A stretch of 6,310 nt of DNA from Bacteroidales bacterium (GCA_003162595.1 PMNJ01000197.1:4589-10898); one strand, 5' to 3'; numbered from the stretch's first letter, positions 1 through 6,310 are shown. Notes: generated from the sequence alone by a model not told the origin. Program-made: numbers and translations.

Positions 1-147
1 TATTATTTTAAAAATGGCAAAATGCCTTATTGTCATAAATTCACCGAGAGGTTCTGAGAATTGATACAAGTAGAGGGTGTCTCAAAAGGGCTCCTTTTCC
101 GGTTTACCCTCACGCCTTCTAAAGGATTAAATTATTGATAACCAGTG
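1..147. other. Left-edge stretch with no supportable gene
   Basis: No convincing coding region is present. Two plus-strand frames are open from the left edge, one closed by TGA at 55-57 and the other by TGA at 62-64. Either could be the last codons of a gene outside the window, but the roughly 20 residues are not recognisable. The stretch contains a short GGCA/TGCC hairpin (16-26) and the nested hairpin at 73-111, described separately. It probably separates the minus-strand operon from an unseen neighbour. Confidence 0.5.
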
Positions 148-170
148 AAAAGTAAGAGGCCGTCTCAAAA
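72..170. repeat. Duplicated terminator-like arm (72-87 and 155-170)
   Basis: The 16-mer AGAGGGTGTCTCAAAA at 72-87 recurs as AGAGGCCGTCTCAAAA at 155-170, with 14 of 16 bases identical and the copies 83 bp apart. The second copy is the left arm of the strong inverted repeat at 148-196; the first lacks an adjacent matching right arm. It could be a decayed second terminator or a remnant of an inverted-repeat element. No transposase gene lies between or beside the copies within the window. Confidence 0.45.
73..111. other. Nested hairpin, possible terminator or element remnant
   Basis: GAGGGT at 73-78 is the exact reverse complement of ACCCTC at 106-111. Inside it, AAAAGG (84-89) pairs with CCTTTT (93-98) around a 3-nt loop. 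Together they form a two-level stem-loop. No clear T-run follows on either strand, so it is a weak terminator candidate. It might end an unseen plus-strand gene to the left, or be a degenerate relic. The pairing is seen directly; the role is inferred. Confidence 0.35.
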
Positions 171-196
171 CTTAAATGAGACGGCCTTCTACTTTT
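148..196 (-). terminator. Long-stem intrinsic terminator, probably bidirectional
   Basis: Positions 148-167 pair with 177-196 in a 20-bp stem around a 9-nt A/T-rich loop (168-176). In the plus-strand reading 18 pairs are Watson-Crick, with one G-T pair (156/188) and one mismatch (155/189). The core is AGGCCGTCTCA against TGAGACGGCCT. It begins 27 bp past the TAA of the dehydrogenase gene on the minus strand, where the A-run at 148-151 is read as UUUU at the stem's foot. On the plus strand the stem runs into the T-rich tract 193-210, so it could also stop transcripts entering from the left. Confidence 0.85.
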
Positions 197-223
197 GTCT
201 TTTTCCTTTTGTCTTATATCTAA

Positions 224-1357
224 TTACAATTTAACCCAGATATTTCCTTCCTTGTTGGAATCAACTACGGCGTGAATGAACTTCATTCCTCTGACTCCAT
301 CATGAACAGTGGGGAATTCTCCGGGAGTAAATTTTTCACCTTTGATCGACTTTGCAGTGCCTTTATAAATATTAGCAAGAGCTTCATATATTCCCTCAGG
401 ATGACCTGAAGGCATCGTATGACTGCTTTCAGCAAGTTGTTCATTGTATCCGTGAGCAGGTTTAAATATTTTGGTTGGTTCCGTATCACTGAGCATATAG
501 AGATAATTCGGATTTTCCTGGGCCCACTTGAGGCTGGCTTTTGATCCGTAAACCGCTATTGTAAGATTATTCTCTTCACCGCCGCAGACCTGGCTGGCTC
601 TGATAACTCCTTTGAGGTTTTTACTGAAACGAAGTAATACGGTTCCATCAAGGTCAAGTTGTATATCCTCTTTGACGGGATTAAGATCGGAGAGTACCTC
701 TTTTACTTCAAGTCCTGTTGTATATTCAATAAGGTTAAAGGCATGAACGCCGATATCACCCATGCAACTGCTGGCTCCTGCGTGTTTTGGATCGAGTCTC
801 CAGACTCCGGTAATCCTGCTGCCTGTACCATGAATTATTGAATTGATCCAACCCTGATAATACTGGGCATCGATGCGCTGTATTGTGCCAAGAAAGCCTT
901 TTGATATAAGATCCCTCATCTGACGAATCATTGGATAACCGGTGTAGGTGTGAGTCAGCGCGAATGTCAGTTTTTTTTCTGCAACAAGTTTCTCCAGTTC
1001 TTCCGCTTCTTTGACAGTCATTGTCATAGGTTTTTCACAAACCACATTAAACCCCGCACTGAGCAACCTTTTGGCAAAAGCAAAATGCAGCGCATTGGGA
1101 GTAACTATTGAGACAACCTGCATTCGGGAATCTGAAGGTAAGGCTAACTCTGATTTGATAAGCTCGTCTACACTTTTATAACACCGTTCAGGCATGATAC
1201 CCTCATTTTTCGCAAACTGCTTACTTTTTTCATAATCGACATCGAATACACCTCCAACAAGTTCAAAATCATTGCAGATTCTCGAAGCACGACGATGTGC
1301 ATCACCTATGAAGGCGCCGATACCGCCTCCGATCATTCCCATTTTTATTTTTTTCAT
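224..1357 (-). CDS. Gfo/Idh/MocA-family oxidoreductase (NAD(P)-dependent sugar or cyclitol dehydrogenase)
   Basis: A cytoplasmic dehydrogenase of 377 residues, of usual length for the family, predicted to oxidise a hydroxyl of a sugar, cyclitol or glycoside using NAD(P). It starts with a Rossmann fold: glycine-rich loop GGGIGAFIG at residues 10-18 and TPN at 86-88. The family's EKP motif follows at 108-110, with K109 the expected catalytic lysine. The C-terminal α/β substrate domain carries GDIGVHAF at 200-207, where D201 and H205 match the conserved active-site Asp and His. No signal peptide is seen. The ATG at 1357 is chosen because it places the first β-strand (MKKIKMGMIGG) at the N terminus. 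A longer reading to 1477 would add 40 unrelated residues and overlap the upstream gene by over 100 bp. The leader is A-rich without a Shine-Dalgarno site. The gene lies 10 bp after the TIM-barrel gene and ends just before the terminator, so it is the last gene of the operon. The substrate cannot be named from sequence. Confidence 0.93.
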   Translation of the reverse strand: MKKIKMGMIGGGIGAFIGDAHRRASRICNDFELVGGVFDVDYEKSKQFAKNEGIMPERCYKSVDELIKSELALPSDSRMQVVSIVTPNALHFAFAKRLLSAGFNVVCEKPMTMTVKEAEELEKLVAEKKLTFALTHTYTGYPMIRQMRDLISKGFLGTIQRIDAQYYQGWINSIIHGTGSRITGVWRLDPKHAGASSCMGDIGVHAFNLIEYTTGLEVKEVLSDLNPVKEDIQLDLDGTVLLRFSKNLKGVIRASQVCGGEENNLTIAVYGSKASLKWAQENPNYLYMLSDTEPTKIFKPAHGYNEQLAESSHTMPSGHPEGIYEALANIYKGTAKSIKGEKFTPGEFPTVHDGVRGMKFIHAVVDSNKEGNIWVKL

Positions 1358-1367
1358 GATATTTCTT

Positions 1368-2363
1368 TTATTTCTTTTCGAACGCTGCATCAAAAGCAAT
1401 ATTTGAAGAAGGGAAGTCAACCTTGCGTACGAATTCACATGCCTCTTTTGCTCCGAATTCCCTGTCCATGCCGCCATCCTCCCATTCTACAGAGAGTGGT
1501 CCTTTGTACTTTATTGTGTTGAGCGCCCTGATAATATCCTCAAATACTATATTCCCATGTCCAAGACTTCTGAAATCCCAGTAGCGGCCAAGTGTTCCGA
1601 ATTCAGTATGTCCACCGAATACACCCGCTTCTGTCGGTACTTTTGACCACCCAACATCTTTCATATGAACATGAAAAATCTTTTCCTGGAAAGTGTAAAT
1701 AAATTTTACGTAGTCGACTCCCTGGTAGCCAAAGTGCGAAGGATCGAAATTAAAGCCGAAGTTAGGATGGTTTTTAACAGCTTTAATCGCCCTTTCTCCA
1801 GAAGCTATGTCAAATGCAATTTCAGTGGGATGAGCTTCTAGTGCAAAGTGAATACCAAGTTCCTTATATTTGTCCAGGATTGGTATCCATCGAGATGCAA
1901 AATCTAGGTATCCCTTATCTATCATAGACTGTGGAACCGCAGGAAATGAATAGAGCAGTGGCCAAATGGAACTTCCGGTAAAGCCAGTGACAATACTAAC
2001 TCCCATCCTTTTAGCGGCTTCTCCTGTACTGATCATTTCCAGGGCTGCTCTCTGACGAACACCTTCATGATCACCATCCCCCCAGACGTAGTCAGGTAAT
2101 ATACTTTTGTGTCTTTCATCAATATGATCACAAACGGCCTGACCTACCAGATGATTAGCAATCGCAAAAACTTTAAGTCCGTATTTAGCAAGTATCTCTT
2201 TCCTCTTACGGCAATATACATCATCAGCTTTATTTACCTCAAAATGATCTCCCCAGCAGGCTAATTCCAAACCATCATAACCAAATGATCTGGCTTTTTG
2301 GCATAAAGTTTCAAACGGCATATCTGCCCATTGGCCTGTAAAGAGTGTGACTGGTCTGCTCAT
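1368..2363 (-). CDS. Sugar phosphate isomerase/epimerase-type TIM-barrel enzyme
   Basis: A cytoplasmic enzyme of 331 residues in the xylose isomerase-like / AP endonuclease 2 TIM-barrel superfamily. Members isomerise, epimerise, dehydrate or β-eliminate sugars and cyclitols at a divalent metal. Strand-end motifs fit the fold: YDGLELACWGDH (29-40), FALEAHP (173-179), FNFDPSH (204-210), FHVHMKD (230-236) and VEWED (292-296). E176, D207, H233 and E293 are the likely metal ligands. The start is ambiguous. ATG at 2363 gives MSRPVTLFTGQWAD, which I prefer because it begins at the first strand; ATG at 2369 adds two residues. A TTG at 2396 lies inside the candidate promoter and is unlikely. The gene is followed after 10 bp by the Gfo/Idh/MocA dehydrogenase, so the two probably act in sequence on one substrate. 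IolE-like inosose dehydratases, tagatose 3-epimerase relatives and keto-glycoside-cleaving enzymes share this fold, and I cannot choose between them. It is unlikely to be a DNA repair nuclease in this context. Confidence 0.9.
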   Translation of the reverse strand: MSRPVTLFTGQWADMPFETLCQKARSFGYDGLELACWGDHFEVNKADDVYCRKRKEILAKYGLKVFAIANHLVGQAVCDHIDERHKSILPDYVWGDGDHEGVRQRAALEMISTGEAAKRMGVSIVTGFTGSSIWPLLYSFPAVPQSMIDKGYLDFASRWIPILDKYKELGIHFALEAHPTEIAFDIASGERAIKAVKNHPNFGFNFDPSHFGYQGVDYVKFIYTFQEKIFHVHMKDVGWSKVPTEAGVFGGHTEFGTLGRYWDFRSLGHGNIVFEDIIRALNTIKYKGPLSVEWEDGGMDREFGAKEACEFVRKVDFPSSNIAFDAAFEKK

Positions 2364-2393
2364 AATCATTTTTTTAAAATTATTATTCAATAA

Positions 2394-2425
2394 CAAGTAT
2401 AAAAAAAATTCTCCTAAAAAACAAT
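2394..2425 (-). promoter_or_regulatory. Candidate Bacteroidota-type promoter for the isomerase-dehydrogenase pair
   Basis: Read on the minus strand, ATTG (2425-2422) is followed by a 20-base spacer and TATACTTG (2401-2394). This matches the Bacteroidota pattern TTG-N(17-23)-TAnnTTTG with a single mismatch in the -7 box. The -7 box ends 24 bases before the ATG at 2369 and 30 before the ATG at 2363, a reasonable leader length. An AGGAG at 2415-2411 falls in the spacer and is too far from any start to be a ribosome binding site. If the promoter is real, the two enzymes can be expressed without the upstream gene. The region is very AT-rich, so a chance match is possible. Confidence 0.4.
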
Positions 2426-2449
2426 TACAATATACTGCTGTCCATTACT

Positions 2450-5400
2450 TTATAATTCAGGAACCCTGCCCGGAGTCCATGGTGCTTTTATTTCATCAAG
2501 CTGTTTGTCAAGATTCTGAAGATCCTGGCCGGCCTTTTTAACCCTGTTGAGGATTGGTGGAAATTCAACTTTCAGGATATCCATCTGTTCCTTTGCAATT
2601 GTTGTGATATCACCGCTTGTCCCATAGCTTGCAGATGCCATCGAACCGAGTCTTTGCGAAAGTGGTAAATCCATCGGTGGAAGTTCTTCGTCACTTGCTT
2701 TTGCTGCAGGGCCATTAAATATAAACATAATTTTGTCCAGCTCATTATTTATTCTTTCGGCCTCTTTCATCATTTCGGCTGAAGCCACCGGTGTCTCATG
2801 TATAGCCTGCATAACCGCGTTAGTTTTATTCATAAGTTCAGTTGTATAACTAATGGTCGCGTAAATGCTCTTTGAAAAATCTGATGCTTCACTGATCCAT
2901 GCATATTTTGCCTTCAGATCTGTTGAAGGGAAAGTAGCAAGATTGAGGGGTTTACATAAAAATGGGACAGGAGCTGCAAGTTCCTTTGTTTCTCCCTTCG
3001 AAAAGATCGAAAGAGAAACTTTGTAAGTCCCCGGCATTACCTGGATTCCGCTATTTCTTTGTCCGGTAGTTACGGGTATCGGCTCATATTTTACTGTAGT
3101 TACTGGACTGATTCCTTCATAGGTAAAGTTCCAGGTTACCCTGTTTACTCCTTTTTCGGCTGACTTATACATTTTTTTTATAATGTTGCCATTTTCATCG
3201 GTAATTGTAAATATCAGGTATGGTTTTATCTCTTTCACTTCGGCATCAAGATCTGCAATGGAAGGCTGAGGTATTGGTTCTCCTTTTTCAAAGAGTACTT
3301 TCTCTTTTTCCTGCCTATTTGCTTTAGCAGTCTTTGGAACGTCCTTTACAAAATATGTAAAAGTGGCTCCGAATTCGGGGTTTGGTGATTTGTAATACAT
3401 TGAACCCTGATTGTCAAATCCATTGGACTGGACATACATTTTAGCATCTTTTATTGGGAAGATATACCCGTCTTTTTTGAGGATTTCTTTTTTAAAATTT
3501 CTCAATGGAGAATAATCATCAAGGATATATAACCCTCTTCCGAATGTTGCTATTACAAGATCACACTCCCGCTCCTGGAGTGCAATGTCGCGGACTGCGA
3601 TGGTTGGTAATCCTGATTTGAATTCAATCCATTCGTTGCCACCATCTATCGAGAAATAGAATCCGAACTCTGAACCGGCAAAGAGCAGGTTTGGATTTGT
3701 ATTATCCTGTTGTATTGTATGGATAGTGCCATTTACAGGGAGCTTGTTTATTATTGAGGTCCATGATTTACCTTTGTCGGTGCTTTTCAATATATATGGT
3801 TTAAAATCATCATTTAACATATTGTTGAAAGTAGCGTAAACCACATTCTCATCAAATTTATCAGGAAGGATATCGCTTACATATGTATAATCGGGTATAC
3901 CCGGAAAAGTAGTGAACCTTGTCCAGTTCTTGCCTCCGTTTTCTGTTACTGCAATAACACCATCATCAGTTCCTGCATAAATAAGGTCTTTCTTAACTTT
4001 TGATTCCGAAAGAGTTACTATCAGTCCCCAGAGTGATGTCGAGACATCTTTGGCAACAGCATCAATACTCCAGTATTTCCCCATCACCTTAAACTGATTC
4101 CGATCCTCGTTTCGTGTAAGATCTTCAGATATTACTTCCCAGCTCCGTCCATGGTTATCGCTTCGGAATACTTTGTTTGCCGCCATATAAATCCGTTCCC
4201 TTTTATGCGGACTAATGATCAGCGGAGTATCCCAGTACCATCGATATGTCTTTTCCCCTTTCCCCGGAAGAGGTCTGATGTCTTCCGATTCTTCGCTTTT
4301 CTTGTCCCAGAGAGCTGCATTTCCGTACTGGGATTCTGTATAGACAATATTCTCATCAACAGGATCTATTGCAACCCAGAAACCATCGCCACCAACAGTA
4401 ACTTTCCAGTCGGCATTAACAACACCGTCTCTGTTGATATTACGCGAAGGACCTCCCATTGAATTATTGTCCTGGGTTCCTCCGTAAACATTATAAAACG
4501 GCAAAGCATTATCGACACAAACCCTGTAAAATTGTGATACGGGCAGGTTCGATTTGAAAATGTAATTTTTGCCTTCGTCAAATGTTTCGTAGATACCACC
4601 GTCACCGCCAATATAGAAATGCTTTGTATTGTCCGGATCAATCCACATTGCATGATCATCAACATGCCTCTGATTATTTCCGACATTGATCCAGGTTTTT
4701 CCACCATCAACTGTGACTTTTGAAACGGTCTCTGTACTATAAACTTTATCGACATTTTTAGGATCACAGAAGATCTCATTAAAATACTGACCGCTGGAAG
4801 CATATGAACTCATCTTTTCCCATGATGCACCCCTGTTGGTTGTTCTGTAGAAACCGCTTGATTCTCCTGCCGCTTCCATAATAATATAAAGAACATCCGG
4901 GTTTACCGGTGAGATTGCCAGGCCCATGCCTCCGATATCTACCGTAGGAAGGCCATTCATTATCTTATACCATGTTTTACCGGCATCTTTCGATTTATAA
5001 ACCGCTGACTCGGGTCCGCCGCCAATTTTAGTAAACACGTGTCGTCTTCTCTGTTCAGAAGTGGCATAGAGAAGATCAGGATTACGTGGATCAAGCACAA
5101 TATTATTTACACCGGTGTTTTCGCTGATATCCAGTACTTTATTCCATGTCTTTCCACCATCTGTTGTTTTGAAGAGGCCGCGATCTCCGCCTGGTCCCCA
5201 AATCGAACCTTCAGCTGCTACATATACTATATCTGAATTTCGCGGATCGGTTGCAATCATTCCAATCTGTCGAGATTCTTTCAGGCCCATGTTTTTCCAG
5301 CTTGCTCCTGCATCTTCGGATTTATAAACACCATCACCATATCCAAGCTGACGCTGATGGTTATTTTCGCCTGTTCCAACCCATATCACCGACGGGTTTG

Positions 5401-5746
5401 AGGGATCCATCTTAAGACATCCAATGGAATAGGCTCCATATTTATCAAATACAGGTGCCCAGGTCGTACCATTGTTCGTTGTTTTCCAGATGTTACCGGC
5501 AGAAACACCAACATAGATTTCAGAATGGTTCTCAGGATTCACGGCAAAATCGGAAATTCTTCCTGAAGCCCATGCCGGACCAATGCTCCGGAAGGATAAT
5601 CCAGCAAATGTGGAGGATAATCCCGTTTCCTTTTTCAAGGAATCTTTCACGGCATCTTTAAAAGCATTCTTTTTCTTTTGTGCAGTTGCAGGATTTAAGC
5701 AAATAATAAATCCAAGAAGTAATACTATAAAAAGATTTTTTTTCAT
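2450..5746 (-). CDS. Exported Asp-box (BNR) repeat β-propeller protein, VPS10/sortilin-like, function unknown
   Basis: A protein of 1098 residues with a Sec signal peptide: MKKN, a hydrophobic stretch at 5-17, and a likely signal peptidase I cut after ATA near residue 22. No lipobox is seen, so it should be periplasmic or secreted. Eleven Asp-boxes of the form S/T-x-D/N-x-G-x-x-W/Y begin at residues 89, 143, 194, 252, 302, 345, 388, 529, 601, 655 and 699. Blade-start motifs resembling DPxNPDxxY recur between them (near 114, 167, 219, 279, 328, 370, 460 and 511). This indicates one or two β-propellers over about 50-740, closed by ATFGRGLYILDDYSPLR (733-749). Residues 840-915 resemble an Ig-like/FlgD-type fold (GVNRVTWNF, PGTYKVSLSI), and 940-1085 is mostly helical. 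No typical T9SS C-terminal sorting domain is apparent; the protein ends TPGRVPEL. Annotations such as glycosyl hydrolase or sialidase are common for this family, but I recognise no sialidase catalytic set, so hydrolase activity is unsupported. The ATG at 5746 is fixed by the signal peptide. Confidence 0.9.
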   Translation of the reverse strand: MKKNLFIVLLLGFIICLNPATAQKKKNAFKDAVKDSLKKETGLSSTFAGLSFRSIGPAWASGRISDFAVNPENHSEIYVGVSAGNIWKTTNNGTTWAPVFDKYGAYSIGCLKMDPSNPSVIWVGTGENNHQRQLGYGDGVYKSEDAGASWKNMGLKESRQIGMIATDPRNSDIVYVAAEGSIWGPGGDRGLFKTTDGGKTWNKVLDISENTGVNNIVLDPRNPDLLYATSEQRRRHVFTKIGGGPESAVYKSKDAGKTWYKIMNGLPTVDIGGMGLAISPVNPDVLYIIMEAAGESSGFYRTTNRGASWEKMSSYASSGQYFNEIFCDPKNVDKVYSTETVSKVTVDGGKTWINVGNNQRHVDDHAMWIDPDNTKHFYIGGDGGIYETFDEGKNYIFKSNLPVSQFYRVCVDNALPFYNVYGGTQDNNSMGGPSRNINRDGVVNADWKVTVGGDGFWVAIDPVDENIVYTESQYGNAALWDKKSEESEDIRPLPGKGEKTYRWYWDTPLIISPHKRERIYMAANKVFRSDNHGRSWEVISEDLTRNEDRNQFKVMGKYWSIDAVAKDVSTSLWGLIVTLSESKVKKDLIYAGTDDGVIAVTENGGKNWTRFTTFPGIPDYTYVSDILPDKFDENVVYATFNNMLNDDFKPYILKSTDKGKSWTSIINKLPVNGTIHTIQQDNTNPNLLFAGSEFGFYFSIDGGNEWIEFKSGLPTIAVRDIALQERECDLVIATFGRGLYILDDYSPLRNFKKEILKKDGYIFPIKDAKMYVQSNGFDNQGSMYYKSPNPEFGATFTYFVKDVPKTAKANRQEKEKVLFEKGEPIPQPSIADLDAEVKEIKPYLIFTITDENGNIIKKMYKSAEKGVNRVTWNFTYEGISPVTTVKYEPIPVTTGQRNSGIQVMPGTYKVSLSIFSKGETKELAAPVPFLCKPLNLATFPSTDLKAKYAWISEASDFSKSIYATISYTTELMNKTNAVMQAIHETPVASAEMMKEAERINNELDKIMFIFNGPAAKASDEELPPMDLPLSQRLGSMASASYGTSGDITTIAKEQMDILKVEFPPILNRVKKAGQDLQNLDKQLDEIKAPWTPGRVPEL

Positions 5747-5867
5747 GCGAATATATTTTACGGATTAGGTTTCTAAGGTTCATGCTAAGATATGAAAATC
5801 CTTTACTTCAGTCGAAAGGTTTAGGTGGAATTTATTTACTTTGTATTATATTCTACAACATAAAAAA
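5747..5867. promoter_or_regulatory. Divergent intergenic region presumed to hold both promoters
   Basis: These 121 bp separate the minus-strand Asp-box gene from the plus-strand nitroreductase gene, so promoters for both are expected here. On the plus strand, TTACTTTG (5836-5843) differs from TAnnTTTG by one base and ends 24 bases before the nitroreductase ATG, but no TTG sits at the right distance upstream. On the minus strand, TATCTTAG and TATATTCG are each one base from TAnnTTTG, again without a good -33 partner; the second is also too close to the ATG. No convincing operator palindrome or riboswitch is seen. Confidence 0.4.
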
Positions 5868-6310
5868 ATGGCTAAATTCTCAGATATTCTTCTGGATCGC
5901 AGAACAATACGGAAATATTCTTCCGAAAATATTGATGATAAGCTTCTTAACGAACTGCTTGTTATGGGTTGCAGAGCTTCCACAACCGGGAATATGCAGG
6001 TTTATAGTATAATCATAACCAGGGATGAACAAATGAAAAAGGAACTTTCTCCTCTTCATTTTAATCAGAAGATGATTACTGAGGCTCCGGTTGTTCTGAC
6101 ATTCTGTGCAGATTTCAACAGATTTAACAAATGGTGTCTGTTGAGAAATGCTGAGCCCGGTTATGATAATTTTCTTTCTTTCTTTACCGGTGCAATTGAT
6201 GCATTACTTGTCGCGCAAACTGTCAGTATCGCAGCCGAGTCAAAAGGCCTTGGAATATGCTACCTTGGAACTACAACTTATAATGCCAATAAAATTATTG
6301 ACCTTTTGAA
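5868..6310 (+). CDS. Nitroreductase-family FMN oxidoreductase, 5' part (truncated by window edge)
   Basis: The first 147 residues of a nitroreductase-fold flavoprotein; the frame is still open at the right edge. Such enzymes use FMN and NAD(P)H to reduce nitro compounds, quinones or flavins in the cytoplasm. Family marks are visible: the N-terminal FMN-phosphate motif DRRTIRKYSSENI (10-22), the ASTTGNMQ segment (37-44) matching the family's flavin-contacting S-x-x-N-x-Q region, the TEAPVVLTFCAD strand (71-82), and a helix leading into AAESKGLGICYLGT (122-135), which resembles NfsA/FRP-type members. ATG at 5868 is chosen because the motif follows at once, as is usual. The leader is A-rich with no Shine-Dalgarno site. 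It is transcribed away from the Asp-box gene and is probably unrelated to the sugar enzymes. The missing C-terminal part prevents assignment to a subfamily. Confidence 0.9.
   Translation, partial: MAKFSDILLDRRTIRKYSSENIDDKLLNELLVMGCRASTTGNMQVYSIIITRDEQMKKELSPLHFNQKMITEAPVVLTFCADFNRFNKWCLLRNAEPGYDNFLSFFTGAIDALLVAQTVSIAAESKGLGICYLGTTTYNANKIIDLL

Noticed and set aside
16..26. GGCA-AAA-TGCC hairpin as a terminator
   Set aside because: The stem is only 4 bp and no T-run follows, so chance is likely in AT-rich sequence.
1..64. Tail of an upstream plus-strand gene or transposase
   Set aside because: Two different frames remain open for about 20 codons, too short to choose between or to recognise.
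1358..1477. N-terminal extension of the dehydrogenase reading to 1477
   Set aside because: It would overlap the 3' end of the isomerase gene by more than 100 bp, adds residues unlike the family, and the Rossmann β-strand starts right at ATG 1357.
1368..2363. AP endonuclease (DNA repair) role for the TIM-barrel protein
   Set aside because: The fold is shared, but pairing with a Gfo/Idh/MocA dehydrogenase and the sugar-isomerase-like motifs point to carbohydrate metabolism.
2364..2396. TTG start at 2396 for the isomerase
   Set aside because: It lies inside the candidate -7 box, has no suitably spaced ribosome site, and adds an Asn-rich stretch not expected before the MSRPVTLFTG start.
2347..2541. 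64-codon plus-strand open frame across the isomerase-propeller junction
   Set aside because: It is antisense to two real gene ends and to the candidate promoter, with no recognisable product.
4151..4462. 103-codon plus-strand open frame antisense to the Asp-box gene
   Set aside because: Its translation is rich in Arg, Phe and Pro, typical of an antisense shadow, with no domain and no promoter.
4366..4803. 145-codon minus-strand open frame
   Set aside because: It is an out-of-frame shadow inside the Asp-box gene; the translation has no recognisable domain and the main frame carries clear repeats throughout.
2450..5746. Naming the Asp-box protein a sialidase or glycoside hydrolase
   Set aside because: Asp-boxes are structural. 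I could not identify a FRIP-type motif or arginine triad, so only the repeat class is supported.
5782..6012. 76-codon plus-strand open frame overlapping the nitroreductase start
   Set aside because: It is in a different frame from the clearly recognisable nitroreductase beginning at 5868.

Overview
The window looks like an ordinary piece of chromosome from a member of the Bacteroidota. Four things suggest this: AT-rich sequence with A/T-rich translation starts and no well-placed Shine-Dalgarno sites; a candidate promoter close to the phylum's TTG-N(17-23)-TAnnTTTG pattern; a very large exported Asp-box (BNR) repeat protein of a type common in this phylum; and a long hairpin terminator with a GGCCGTCTCA core. 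The genus cannot be read from the sequence.

Layout from left to right. Positions 1-223 hold no gene I can support. They carry a small nested hairpin (73-111), a duplicated terminator-like arm (72-87 and 155-170) and a strong 20-bp inverted repeat (148-196) that ends the minus-strand genes. Next come two minus-strand genes 10 bp apart: a Gfo/Idh/MocA-family NAD(P)-dependent sugar dehydrogenase (224-1357) and, upstream of it in transcription order, a sugar phosphate isomerase/epimerase-type TIM-barrel enzyme (1368-2363). A candidate promoter for this pair lies at 2394-2425. Upstream again, still on the minus strand, is a 1098-residue secreted protein with 11 Asp-boxes (2450-5746). A 121-bp divergent intergenic region (5747-5867) separates it from a plus-strand nitroreductase-family flavoprotein that runs off the right edge (5868-6310).

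Functional reading. The dehydrogenase and TIM-barrel pair is a common catabolic combination: one enzyme oxidises a sugar, cyclitol or glycoside carbon, and the other isomerises, epimerises, dehydrates or eliminates from the keto product. The exported Asp-box protein acts outside the cytoplasm, and its biochemical function is unknown. The three minus-strand genes may be co-transcribed because I see no terminator between them, but the internal promoter would let the enzyme pair be expressed separately. The nitroreductase belongs to a separate, divergent transcription unit. I see no mobile element with a transposase, no CRISPR array, no tRNA or rRNA, and nothing that supports a wholly new system. 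The most open question is what the exported propeller protein does and whether it is linked to the sugar-oxidation pair.
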